Origin: Spirochaetaceae bacterium
GTDB lineage: Bacteria > Spirochaetota > Spirochaetia > B11-G9
Reading direction: 5' to 3'
Assembly (NCBI GenBank): GCA_030600745.1
Contig: JAUVLL010000140.1
Coordinates: 1-8,086 of the forward strand
Length of the DNA: 8,086 nucleotides
In this document: piece by piece, positions 1 to 6,900 of the stretch
Position numbering within the stretch: position 1 is the first letter of the stretch
Layout of the letters: each line of letters opens with the position of its first letter
Notes under the pieces: model-generated
What the model was told of the DNA's origin: nothing
Databases searched by the model: none
The model's input: the letters and a program-made list of their open reading frames with translations, nothing else
Translations under genes and position numbers: made by a program

Positions 1-1
1 A

Positions 2-571
2 ATTCGTAGTGCCAATGCGCTTATCAAAGAAAATTCACCTTTGGTGCAGGAACTTAGAAAGCAGGTTTACAGGGACAAACTTACAGGATTATTTAATCAA
101 ACCTGGCTAATAGAAAAAATGAGAGAACTTGTCAGTAAAAAGGGTTCTTCGTTTTCTCTTTTTATTATAAAACCAGACAATTTTAAATCTATAAATGATA
201 ATTATGGACACGATGCCGGATCTATAGCTATCAGTATTATGGCAAGAAAATTACGGGATTTTATTGGGGCTGATAAACAAATAGTAAGATATAAAAGTAC
301 TGCAATGGCGGTCCTTCAGATCGGAATTACAAAAAAGGAAGCCTTTAATGAAGCTCTGCTTATTAAAGAGTTTATGAATAATCTTGATGTAAGTGAGGCA
401 ACAGAAGGAAAAGAGTTTCCCACTACTGCCAGTATTGGAATAACTCTTTTTCCTGACCACGGCATGAATGTTGAAGATCTTATTTCTAAAGCTCATGAAC
501 TTCCCCTTATAGGTAGAAGAAGAGGTGGAAACCTTATCCTGTTTCCGGAAGATGCTGGTGAAAACAAATGA
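2..571 (+). CDS. C-terminal part of a protein ending in a degenerate GGDEF domain (5' end outside window)
   Basis: The frame is open from the left edge, so this is the 3' part of a longer gene. A TTG at 41 is a possible but unconvincing start. The visible protein has a GGDEF fold: the entry motif DKLTGLFNQ, the segment DNFKSINDNYGHDAG, and near the end TTASIGITLFPDHG. The catalytic features are gone. Where GGDEF should follow the RY pair, the sequence reads KSTAM (bases 293-307). The first metal aspartate of the DxDxF motif is Lys (bases 170-172). The RxxD inhibitory site is absent, and the terminal ALYxAK helix is replaced by a basic RRR segment. By family knowledge it should not make c-di-GMP. 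A GTP-binding, scaffolding or partner role is inference. It ends in an ATGA overlap with the next gene, so the two are probably co-expressed and translationally coupled. The N-terminal domains are not visible. Confidence 0.85.
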   Translation: MRSANALIKENSPLVQELRKQVYRDKLTGLFNQTWLIEKMRELVSKKGSSFSLFIIKPDNFKSINDNYGHDAGSIAISIMARKLRDFIGADKQIVRYKSTAMAVLQIGITKKEAFNEALLIKEFMNNLDVSEATEGKEFPTTASIGITLFPDHGMNVEDLISKAHELPLIGRRRGGNLILFPEDAGENK

Positions 572-2787
572 ATAAGACTCCCGTCAGCATACTAAAATCA
601 ATTGAAATCCTCTCTCCTCTTTCCCGTAATGAGCTGGAATTACTCTATTCATATATGAATACTGAAAAATACTGCAAAGGAGAAACACTTTTTAACGAAG
701 GTGATAGCGGTGAAGTAATGTATATAGTACTTTCCGGATCTGTTTCCATATCTGTCAATACACCGGATGGGAAAGTGCTGGAGATAGCAGAGATAATATC
801 TGGTAATTTTTTTGGGGAAATGTCTATATTTGACAGTGTTGTAAGATCAGCTACATGCACCCCCAAATGTGACACGACAGTACTCAGCCTTAAAGCTGCT
901 GATTTTTATGAATTCATTAAAAATAACCCCATAGCAGGCAGTAATATTATGCAGCAAATGTTGAAAATTACTACCCTGCGTTTAAACAAAACAGGTGCAT
1001 TTTTGTCTGATATAGTAACATGGGGTGAGCAGGCAAGGACCAGAGCGATTACAGATGATTTTACAGGATTGTATAACCGGAGATTTCTTGATGAGGCATT
1101 TGAAGATCGTTTTGCAGAGGCAAAAGGTGAAGATAAGTACCTTTCTGTAATTATGATCGATCTGGACAATTTTGGAACTTTGAACAATGAATATGGACAA
1201 GAGATGGGAGATAAAGTTATCCTTGCAGTTGTTCCAATTTTTAAAAAACTGTTTAGAAAGGAAGATATTCTTGCCAGGTACGGGGGGGATGAGTTTACTT
1301 TCCTTTTACCTGGAACAACCGGAGAGGAATCCCTGTCCATTTGTTCAAAACTGGTAAAAGAAGTTCGAAAAATCAGCTTACTGAAGAATCTGGGGGGATC
1401 ATTGAAAGATGTTACTACCAGTATTGGTATTGCATGTTTTCCGGATCATGCCAATTCGGTTTCAGGGCTTAGTGAGAAGGCTGATCAGGCTCTTTACAAA
1501 GCAAAGGAGGCGGGAAGGGACAGGGCAGTTCTCTGGACAAATGAAGTGGATGAGGTCCTGACAAAAACCGGGATAGCCAGCATTAAAAAAAGAAACCTGA
1601 TCATTGATAATATTTTCGCAGCAATTGTGGAACGGGACTGTTTTCTTGTCATGGGGCACAAAGATCCGGATGAGGATTGTATTTCTTCCATGATCGCTAT
1701 TAGCCTGTTACTAAACAAATTCTCTAAGACTGTCTGCCTATTAATTCCCGAAAAAATTAATGAAAACTTTCAATATCTTCTCAATATCTGCAGATACAAT
1801 GCAATAGAACTTATTCATAATAAAGAGGGACTGCCCTGCAATATCTCTACTGTATTTTTTATGGATACACCTAAACCGGAAATGAGAGAAAAATTTTCAG
1901 CTTCAAAAGATCTTTATAATAATAAGGATATCCTGAAAATTGAAATTGATCATCATCTTGAAGCAGATAGTAGTTACATAGGTGACAGGGATTATTGTTT
2001 TGTGGATGAAGCTTCTTCTGCAAGCGAGCTGGTAGGCATGATGGCGTTCAAGCTGAAAAATCGTGAGGATATCATCAATTCCTTTAATATCCAGGACCTC
2101 TTCTCCCGTAATTTTGTTCTTGCTGTACTGACAGGTATTATTGGTGATTCAAAAATGGGAAAATACCTTAAAACCAGAAGGGAAAAATGGTTCTATCGTT
2201 TATTCAGTAATATGTTTAATGAAATGCTTACTAATAAAACCCATAAGGATTCCGGTAATTTTTCCACTATGGATGAAGTATTCACTGAACTTCAGCAGAT
2301 GTCCATGCATGAGGATGAATGCTTTACACTTATGATGAAACAAAAGGTGGATATTTCCCCCCAAATAGCATCAATTATTGTAACTCAGAAAGTGATTAAA
2401 GAGATGCGGAATGTTTTTGATCACGATACCATTGTCACAGTTGCCAGGTATGCTGCTGATTCTCTGGCAGAATACAGCCGGACATTAAGTCTTGTTGCTT
2501 ATTACGATGACAATAAGGATTCCAATCTCATACAGTTTCGCATACGAAGAAGTCATTCTTTCAAGACTCTGGATCTTCGAACTATTCTTAAAGTCTTTGA
2601 TATAAAAAACGGAGGAGGTCACCCAGGAGCCATTGGTTTTCGTATACCAGCAGCTGATGTTCCTGATCTCCATGAATATGTGAAATTTCTTGTAGATGGG
2701 ATAGAGAAATTGATTATCGGGGCAGTTGTGGGAAATACACTATTTTTAATAGAAGCTTTTTGCGCTGTATCACTTTTTGAATTTTAA
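568..2787 (+). CDS. cNMP-binding / GGDEF / DHH-DHHA1 tri-modular signalling protein
   Basis: The protein has 739 residues. Residues about 8-135 form a CRP-type cyclic-nucleotide-binding domain with the phosphate-binding cassette FGEMS (82-86) followed by Arg93-Ser-Ala. Residues about 158-325 form a diguanylate cyclase domain with metal Asp198, Asn206, Asp215, signature GGDEF (239-243) and an RxxD inhibitory site (Arg230-Asp233) five residues before it. All key positions are intact, so c-di-GMP synthesis is expected. Residues about 345-712 form a DHH/DHHA1 phosphoesterase: His364, Asp368 and Asp370 in HKDPDED, Asp433, the DHH triad 461-463, Asp527, and GGGH (682-685). The layout recalls GdpP, the membrane-bound PAS-GGDEF-DHH c-di-AMP phosphodiesterase, but has a cNMP sensor and no N-terminal membrane helices. 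c-di-AMP, pApA, pGpG or nanoRNA are all possible substrates. The start is the ATG in the ATGA overlap, with a weak GGTGA six bases upstream. The last 25 residues are oddly hydrophobic. Confidence 0.9.
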   Translation: MNKTPVSILKSIEILSPLSRNELELLYSYMNTEKYCKGETLFNEGDSGEVMYIVLSGSVSISVNTPDGKVLEIAEIISGNFFGEMSIFDSVVRSATCTPKCDTTVLSLKAADFYEFIKNNPIAGSNIMQQMLKITTLRLNKTGAFLSDIVTWGEQARTRAITDDFTGLYNRRFLDEAFEDRFAEAKGEDKYLSVIMIDLDNFGTLNNEYGQEMGDKVILAVVPIFKKLFRKEDILARYGGDEFTFLLPGTTGEESLSICSKLVKEVRKISLLKNLGGSLKDVTTSIGIACFPDHANSVSGLSEKADQALYKAKEAGRDRAVLWTNEVDEVLTKTGIASIKKRNLIIDNIFAAIVERDCFLVMGHKDPDEDCISSMIAISLLLNKFSKTVCLLIPEKINENFQYLLNICRYNAIELIHNKEGLPCNISTVFFMDTPKPEMREKFSASKDLYNNKDILKIEIDHHLEADSSYIGDRDYCFVDEASSASELVGMMAFKLKNREDIINSFNIQDLFSRNFVLAVLTGIIGDSKMGKYLKTRREKWFYRLFSNMFNEMLTNKTHKDSGNFSTMDEVFTELQQMSMHEDECFTLMMKQKVDISPQIASIIVTQKVIKEMRNVFDHDTIVTVARYAADSLAEYSRTLSLVAYYDDNKDSNLIQFRIRRSHSFKTLDLRTILKVFDIKNGGGHPGAIGFRIPAADVPDLHEYVKFLVDGIEKLIIGAVVGNTLFLIEAFCAVSLFEF

Positions 2788-2794
2788 AAGTGGT
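2769..2794 (+). terminator. Weak terminator-like hairpin at end of block 1
   Basis: CACTTTT (2771-2777) pairs with AAAAGTG (2786-2792) around an 8-base loop, extendable by a T-G wobble and an A-T pair. The stem spans the stop codon of the tri-modular gene and is followed by a short pyrimidine-rich stretch (TTCTTCTCT) rather than a clean T-run. It contains only two G-C pairs, so it would terminate poorly. It is the only candidate seen between the two blocks. Confidence 0.3.
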
Positions 2795-2883
2795 TCTTCT
2801 CTAATTTATGGCCAATACCTGGCGCAAAATAGCCAAAAACATGCTGTTACCATAGACATCGCAAAAGCCTAAATAGGTATTCC

Positions 2884-2912
2884 TTGACCTTTTGCTGTTG
2901 TTAGTGTAGAGT
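2884..2912 (+). promoter_or_regulatory. Predicted sigma-70-type promoter of the liv-paaK operon
   Basis: A -35 box TTGACC (2884-2889, 5 of 6 consensus) and a -10 box TAGAGT (2907-2912, 4 of 6) are separated by 17 bases. Transcription would begin around 2918-2920, giving a leader of roughly 58 bases before the binding-protein start codon. The palindromes at 2921 and 2941 lie directly at and downstream of the predicted start site, a typical place for repression. The boxes are seen in the sequence; activity is inferred. Confidence 0.6.
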
Positions 2913-2920
2913 TTGAAACC

Positions 2921-2932
2921 GACCGGACGGTC
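2921..2932. promoter_or_regulatory. Perfect palindrome GACCG-GA-CGGTC, likely operator 1
   Basis: Two 5-base arms, GACCG and CGGTC, flank a 2-base centre. The site begins about two bases after the predicted transcription start. GACCG-armed palindromes with short centres resemble operators of some TetR-family repressors controlling acyl-CoA or aromatic catabolism; that comparison is from memory and no regulator gene is in the window. A related copy lies 20 bases downstream. Confidence 0.55.
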
Positions 2933-2940
2933 AGAAAACA

Positions 2941-2952
2941 GACTGTATAGTC
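2941..2952. promoter_or_regulatory. Second palindrome GACT-GTAT-AGTC, likely operator 2
   Basis: A 4-base dyad with a 4-base centre. It matches the upstream palindrome at 8 of 12 positions, and the shared AAAC starting five bases before each copy extends the similarity to 12 of 17. The register is exactly 20 bases, about two helical turns, which would place two bound dimers on the same DNA face. It is the weaker, more diverged site. Confidence 0.45.
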
Positions 2953-2965
2953 GGTAATGTCAAAC

Positions 2966-2970
2966 GGAGG
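2966..2970 (+). promoter_or_regulatory. Strong ribosome binding site GGAGG for the binding protein
   Basis: GGAGG lies six bases before the ATG at 2977. It is the strongest Shine-Dalgarno sequence in the transporter operon apart from those of livG and paaK, and it fixes the binding-protein start, which is also where the signal peptide begins. Confidence 0.8.
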
Positions 2971-2976
2971 GATAAT

Positions 2977-4128
2977 ATGAAAAAATTTCTTGCAGCTTTG
3001 CTTGTAATTAGTGTGGTTTTATTGACCGTTTCCACTTCCTGTAAGCAAAAAGAAGAGGGAACTGTAAAAATAGGCGCTATTTTTGCAGTTACCGGTGGTG
3101 CCTCCTTTTTAGGTGCACCTGAAGCCAGGACAGCTGAGATGGTTGTGGATGAAATAAATGCTGCCGGTGGTATTAATGGAAAACAGATTAAACTGATAAT
3201 TAAAGATTCTGCTGCGAATCCTGAAAAAGCTATTTCTTTTACCAAACAGCTGATTGAGGAAGATAAGGTAGTGGCTATTATCGGCCCATCCACGAGTGGT
3301 GAAACCATGCAGATTAAGGATCTGTGCGAATCCTACAAGGTTCCGCTTGTGGCTGCAGCAGCTGCTGAAGCAATTGTTGATCCTGTAGCAGGTTATGTAT
3401 TTAAAACACCCCAGAAGGACAGTTATGTTGCCAAATGGATTTTTGAAACAATGCAGTCTATGGGTATAAAAAGGATAGGTGTTGTGGCTGCAAATTCCGG
3501 GTTTGGAAATGCTGGAAAAGGACAACTGGAAAAGTATGCACCTGATTTTGGTATTGAAATTCTTATAGCTGAAACTTATGACAGGGCTGCTACTGACCTT
3601 ACTGCCCTTCTGACAAAATTAAAAGCACAGAATGTTGATGCTGTTGTAAACTGGTCAATTGTACCGGCCCAGTCCATCGTACCTAAGAATATGAAACAGC
3701 TGGGGATGGATGTCCCTCTTTTTCAGAGCCATGGTTTTGGTAATATTAAGTATGTTGAAGCTGCCGGAGAAGCAGCTGAAGGGATCATTTTTCCAGCAGG
3801 ACGTTTACTTATTGCTGAAAAACTGCCTGACGGACATCCTCAGAAAGAAAATCTGGTGGCTTATAAGAGTGCATATGAATCAAAATTTGGTGAAGATGTC
3901 AGTACCTTCGGCGGTCATGCCTATGATGCGATAATGCTGATTGTGGAAGCCATTAAAAAAGCAGATAGTCTGGAAAGGACGGATATCCGGAATGCACTGG
4001 AATCTATTTCCGGATTTCCCGGAACAGGTGGTATTTTTACTTTTTCACCTTCCGATCATAATGGTCTCGGGATGGATTCTCTGGAAATGCTTACTGTAAG
4101 AAATGGACAGTTTGATTTCCTAAAATAA
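2977..4128 (+). CDS. livK: HAAT-family ABC transporter substrate-binding lipoprotein (LivJ/LivK type)
   Basis: The protein has 383 residues, normal for the family. Residues 1-21 are a signal peptide (KK, then a hydrophobic core) ending STS-Cys22, a lipobox with Ser at -3. The mature protein would be lipid-anchored outside the inner membrane and deliver ligand to LivH/LivM. Family marks include VKIGAIFAVTGG near the mature N terminus, EINAAGGINGKQI (59-71), IIGPSTSG (101-108) and FGGHAYDA (311-318). The segment normally carrying Ser/Thr ligands to the amino acid's alpha groups reads AAAAAEA (126-132), so the cargo may not be a standard branched-chain amino acid. Context with paaK downstream favours an aromatic ligand (inference). 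The first gene of the operon, it follows the promoter and operators, and its TAA shares one base with the livH ATG. The symbol is by family position only. Confidence 0.92.
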   Translation: MKKFLAALLVISVVLLTVSTSCKQKEEGTVKIGAIFAVTGGASFLGAPEARTAEMVVDEINAAGGINGKQIKLIIKDSAANPEKAISFTKQLIEEDKVVAIIGPSTSGETMQIKDLCESYKVPLVAAAAAEAIVDPVAGYVFKTPQKDSYVAKWIFETMQSMGIKRIGVVAANSGFGNAGKGQLEKYAPDFGIEILIAETYDRAATDLTALLTKLKAQNVDAVVNWSIVPAQSIVPKNMKQLGMDVPLFQSHGFGNIKYVEAAGEAAEGIIFPAGRLLIAEKLPDGHPQKENLVAYKSAYESKFGEDVSTFGGHAYDAIMLIVEAIKKADSLERTDIRNALESISGFPGTGGIFTFSPSDHNGLGMDSLEMLTVRNGQFDFLK

Positions 4129-5018
4129 TGAGTGGTGAACAAACTCTACAATATATTTTTGCAGGTATTACAGTAGGCAGTATCTACGCCTTTGTGGCCA
4201 TTGGCTATAATATCATCTACAATGCAACAGGGATTATTAATTTTGCCCAGGGTGAATTTGTAATGCTCGGTGGGATGATTGCCTACACTTTTTCCGGATT
4301 TATGCCTTTGCTGCCTGCAGTAGTACTTGCGGTACTGATTACCTCAGCTGTCGGTAGTGTAATAGAGAGTGTTTTTATCCGCAGGATGCGCAAAACTTCA
4401 GTTCTGGGAATGATTGTTGTTACAATTGGAATATCTATTTTATTAAGGGAAGCTGCCCTATATATCTGGGATGAACAGATTCGTGCTTTACGTTTTTTTA
4501 CAGGAAGTGAAATCTCTTCGGTTAGCATTCTTGGTGCCCGAATATCTCCCCAGGTTCTATGGATTTTGGGGATTACAACCATCATTGTGGCGGGACTCTT
4601 TCTTTTCTTTAAATTTACTTTAACAGGTCAGGCTATGCGGGCCTGTTCTGAAAATTTACGAGCCGCTAAACTATGTGGGATTCGAACTGATTCAATGGTA
4701 AATCTTTCTTTTATGCTCTCAGCCGGAATTGGTGCCCTGGGAGGATGTGTTGTCTCTCCTCTAACACAAACCCATTACGCAATGGGAACGGATCTGGCCA
4801 TAAAAGGGTTTATAGTTGCTATTCTGGGCGGGTTGGGAAATGCCATTGCTGCAGTAGCTGCAGGTCTTCTCCTTGGGCTTATTGAATCATTCAGTATAAG
4901 TATTCTTCCCATGGCTTATAAGGATGTAATTTCCATTATAATTTTATTAATTATACTCGTAGTTAAACCAAGTGGAATTTTCGGTTCCCGGCAAGCTTCT
5001 TCAATGAAGGACTATTAA
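4128..5018 (+). CDS. livH: HAAT ABC transporter permease, LivH family
   Basis: A 296-residue polytopic inner-membrane protein forming the translocation path with LivM. It carries the LivH N-terminal pattern GITVGSIYAFVAIGYNIIYN (13-32) followed by TGIINFAQGEFVMLGG (34-49). A cytoplasmic loop around 164-184, with GQAMRACSENLRAAKLCGI, is the coupling helix that docks on the ATPases. The late GGLGN (234-238) and the closing KPSGIFG (280-286) are also family-typical. About eight hydrophobic spans can be seen. The ATG shares one base with the upstream stop (TAATG) and lacks a clear Shine-Dalgarno sequence, so translation probably depends on ribosomes finishing the binding-protein gene. Nothing in the sequence suggests damage. 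Confidence 0.95.
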   Translation: MSGEQTLQYIFAGITVGSIYAFVAIGYNIIYNATGIINFAQGEFVMLGGMIAYTFSGFMPLLPAVVLAVLITSAVGSVIESVFIRRMRKTSVLGMIVVTIGISILLREAALYIWDEQIRALRFFTGSEISSVSILGARISPQVLWILGITTIIVAGLFLFFKFTLTGQAMRACSENLRAAKLCGIRTDSMVNLSFMLSAGIGALGGCVVSPLTQTHYAMGTDLAIKGFIVAILGGLGNAIAAVAAGLLLGLIESFSISILPMAYKDVISIIILLIILVVKPSGIFGSRQASSMKDY

Positions 5019-6119
5019 ATGAAACGTTATTATTCTGTTCTTCTTTTGGCAGCTGTTATAGTTATAATTCAGGTTTTAACTCTTATAACCGGTAAGGCTT
5101 ATCTTTTGACTCAGCTGACAATGTCTGCTTACTATATAGTTGTAGCTGTCGGGCTCTGTATGGTAATGGGTTATGCCGGACAGATATCTCTTGGACAGGC
5201 TGGTTTTTTTGCTATCGGGGGATATACCACGGCTTTTTTGACAACTATAGATTTTTCCGGTAAAGCGGAAACTGGTTTATACAGGATGCTGGATACTCCT
5301 GGATTATTGATTACGAAAGAAACTCTTTACGGTGATACAATAATACATCTGACTCCATGGATATCTCTTTTAGCAGCAGTTCTTATTGCTGCTGTTACAG
5401 CTTATGCTCTGGGAATCCCTATTTTAAAACTGAAAGGGCATTATCTTGCAATGGCCACTATGGGTTTTGGCATTATTATCTATAGAATTGTTCTGGGATC
5501 CCGAATTTTTGGAGAAGCAGACGGTATCTCAAATGTTCCTTCTTTCCCTGTTTTCCCTGGGATTAGTGTAAGTGGAGATTTTACTTCCCGAATCAGCAAT
5601 TACTATATTGCCTGGCTGCTGGTTATCCTGGGTATGCTTCTGCTGATTAACCTGATTAACTCCAGGGTCGGCAGAGCTTTAAGATCCCTGCATGGAAGTG
5701 AGGAAGCTTCTGATGCCATGGGAGTAGATACCTCCCGGTATAAGGTTATTGTTTTTGTAATAGGTGCTGTTTTTGCTGCAGTTGCAGGTTTTTTTATGAC
5801 TCACTACAATGGTGGGATAGGCCCTTCTGAAGCAGGGGTTGCAAAATCGGTGCGCTATGTGGCAATTGTGGCGGTTGGTGGTATGGCAAATCTCTGGGGC
5901 TCTCTGATTATGGGACTTGTACTGAATTTCCTTTCTCTCAGGGGAGTATTTGGTCATTTTGATGATGCAGTTTTTGGTATTATTCTTGTATTTATGATGA
6001 TGTTTATACCTGACGGGTTTATTCACACAGATGTTATCCACGATATAAAGGAGATGTTACGGCCGCTTTCTATGCGGAAAAAGAAATTGAAAAAAAAACA
6101 GGAGGTTTCTAATGACTAA
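5019..6119 (+). CDS. livM: HAAT ABC transporter permease, LivM family
   Basis: A 366-residue membrane permease and partner of LivH. Marks of the family are GYAGQISLGQAGFFAIGGY (51-69), LKGHYLAMATMGFGII (138-153), the coupling-helix region SRVGRALRSLHGSEEASDAM (225-244), and GGMANLWGS (287-295). It begins on the base after the livH stop, with GAAGGA (5006-5011) seven bases upstream. The protein ends in a strongly basic tail after about residue 350 (RKKKLKKK at 353-360), placed by topology on the cytoplasmic side. Similar basic tails are common in LivM proteins, so it is not clearly unusual. The last 8 bases overlap livG. Confidence 0.95.
   Translation: MKRYYSVLLLAAVIVIIQVLTLITGKAYLLTQLTMSAYYIVVAVGLCMVMGYAGQISLGQAGFFAIGGYTTAFLTTIDFSGKAETGLYRMLDTPGLLITKETLYGDTIIHLTPWISLLAAVLIAAVTAYALGIPILKLKGHYLAMATMGFGIIIYRIVLGSRIFGEADGISNVPSFPVFPGISVSGDFTSRISNYYIAWLLVILGMLLLINLINSRVGRALRSLHGSEEASDAMGVDTSRYKVIVFVIGAVFAAVAGFFMTHYNGGIGPSEAGVAKSVRYVAIVAVGGMANLWGSLIMGLVLNFLSLRGVFGHFDDAVFGIILVFMMMFIPDGFIHTDVIHDIKEMLRPLSMRKKKLKKKQEVSND
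6100..6105 (+). promoter_or_regulatory. Ribosome binding site AGGAGG for livG inside livM
   Basis: A full AGGAGG lies six bases before the livG ATG at 6112 and within the last codons of livM. It decides the livG start despite the 8-base overlap of the two genes, and could allow independent initiation on the first ATPase gene. Confidence 0.75.
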
Positions 6120-6900
6120 ACCCCTTAATACCTTCAATTCACTTCTCCAAATTCAGAAACTGGACAAATTTTTCGGTGGTCTCCATGCAGTAAATTCTGT
6201 CTCTTTTGATGTTAAACCTGGAATAATAAAAGCAGTTATAGGACCTAATGGTGCCGGGAAAACAACTCTCTTTAATATGATTGCCGGTTATTACACACCG
6301 GGAGGTGGGCAGGTCTTTTTTAAAGATATTCTTTTAACAGGTATGCAGCCTTTTCAGGTTGCAGGAAAGGGAGTTTTTCGAACTTTCCAGAATTTAAAAC
6401 TCAGCCACCGTTTATCGGTGATGAATAATATCCTGCTGGGTAGACATACCCGCGGGCAGGCAGGTTTTCTTGCAGGGATGCTGGCCCTTAAAAAGAGCAG
6501 GCGGGAGGAGAAAGAAGCAGAAGAAGCCGTTCTGCCAATTTTGGAATGGCTTAATCTTCTTGAACTGAAAGATACAGAGGTGGGTAATCTTTCTTTTGGG
6601 AATCAAAGGGCTGTCGAACTTGCCCGTGCGTTGGCTGCAGATCCTGCAATGTTACTGCTGGATGAACCTGCTGCAGGTCTTAATATGCACGAAACTGAGG
6701 AACTGGCACAAAGAATTCAGGAAATTCGTGATCAGGGACGGACAATTCTTCTTGTGGAACATGACATGTCACTTGTTATGGAGATTTCAGATGAGATTGT
6801 AGTCCTGAATTTCGGACAGAAAATTGCAGAAGGAAAACCAAAGGAAATTCAGGACAATGAAGAGGTTATCCGAATTTATCTTGGTGGTGATGATGCTTAA
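6112..6900 (+). CDS. livG: HAAT ABC transporter ATP-binding protein, LivG family
   Basis: A 262-residue cytoplasmic ATPase that pairs with LivF to power import. Visible motifs are Walker A GPNGAGKTT (44-52), Q-loop Gln93 in TFQNLKL, a signature region LSFGNQ (160-165) in place of LSGGQ, Walker B LLLDEPAAGLN (181-191) and switch His217 in VEHDM. The non-canonical signature with an aromatic third residue is usual for LivG, where LAYGxQ types dominate. The insert between Q-loop and signature (GRHTRGQAGFLAGMLALKK) is also typical of LivG and absent from LivF. The start is set by the AGGAGG. The 3' end overlaps livF by 8 bases when the latter starts at 6893. Confidence 0.95.
   Translation: MTKPLNTFNSLLQIQKLDKFFGGLHAVNSVSFDVKPGIIKAVIGPNGAGKTTLFNMIAGYYTPGGGQVFFKDILLTGMQPFQVAGKGVFRTFQNLKLSHRLSVMNNILLGRHTRGQAGFLAGMLALKKSRREEKEAEEAVLPILEWLNLLELKDTEVGNLSFGNQRAVELARALAADPAMLLLDEPAAGLNMHETEELAQRIQEIRDQGRTILLVEHDMSLVMEISDEIVVLNFGQKIAEGKPKEIQDNEEVIRIYLGGDDA

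Larger units (their letters stand above)
2918..2955 (+). promoter_or_regulatory. 5' leader hairpin spanning both palindromes
   Basis: Bases 2918-2932 can pair with 2941-2955 around the 8-base loop AGAAAACA. By hand this gives 11 Watson-Crick pairs, 2 G-U wobbles and 2 mismatches over 15 positions, closed at the base by ACCGAC with GTCGGT. It would sit at the very 5' end of the predicted transcript, 10 bases before the ribosome binding site. It may stabilise the mRNA or may simply be a by-product of two similar palindromic operators. Confidence 0.4.

Noticed and set aside
906..1340. Long open frame on the - strand (144 codons) within the GGDEF region
   Set aside because: It lies fully opposite a well-supported domain with intact motifs, and its translation shows no recognisable family or ribosome site.
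2814..2881. Inverted repeat AATACCT / AGGTATT across the intergenic gap
   Set aside because: Only 7 bases with a loop of about 54; expected by chance in AT-rich DNA, with no T-run or conserved leader structure.
2793..2883. Possible riboswitch or small RNA between the two blocks
   Set aside because: Only short GCCA/TGGC pairings are visible, and the region lies upstream of the predicted promoter, so it would not be in the liv leader.
2931..3525. Two overlapping - strand open frames opposite the binding-protein gene
   Set aside because: They mirror the codon pattern of a clear lipoprotein gene, and one would run through the operator region. No supporting motifs.
6070..6116. Lysine-rich tail of LivM as a special signal
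   Set aside because: The A-rich stretch simply encodes a basic cytoplasmic end common in this family; no frameshift evidence was seen.
6824..6892. TTG start extending livF by 23 residues into livG
   Set aside because: The extra residues do not resemble any LivF N terminus, and the ATG at 6893 gives the normal MLKIRNLESGY start with an 8-base overlap like that of livM-livG.
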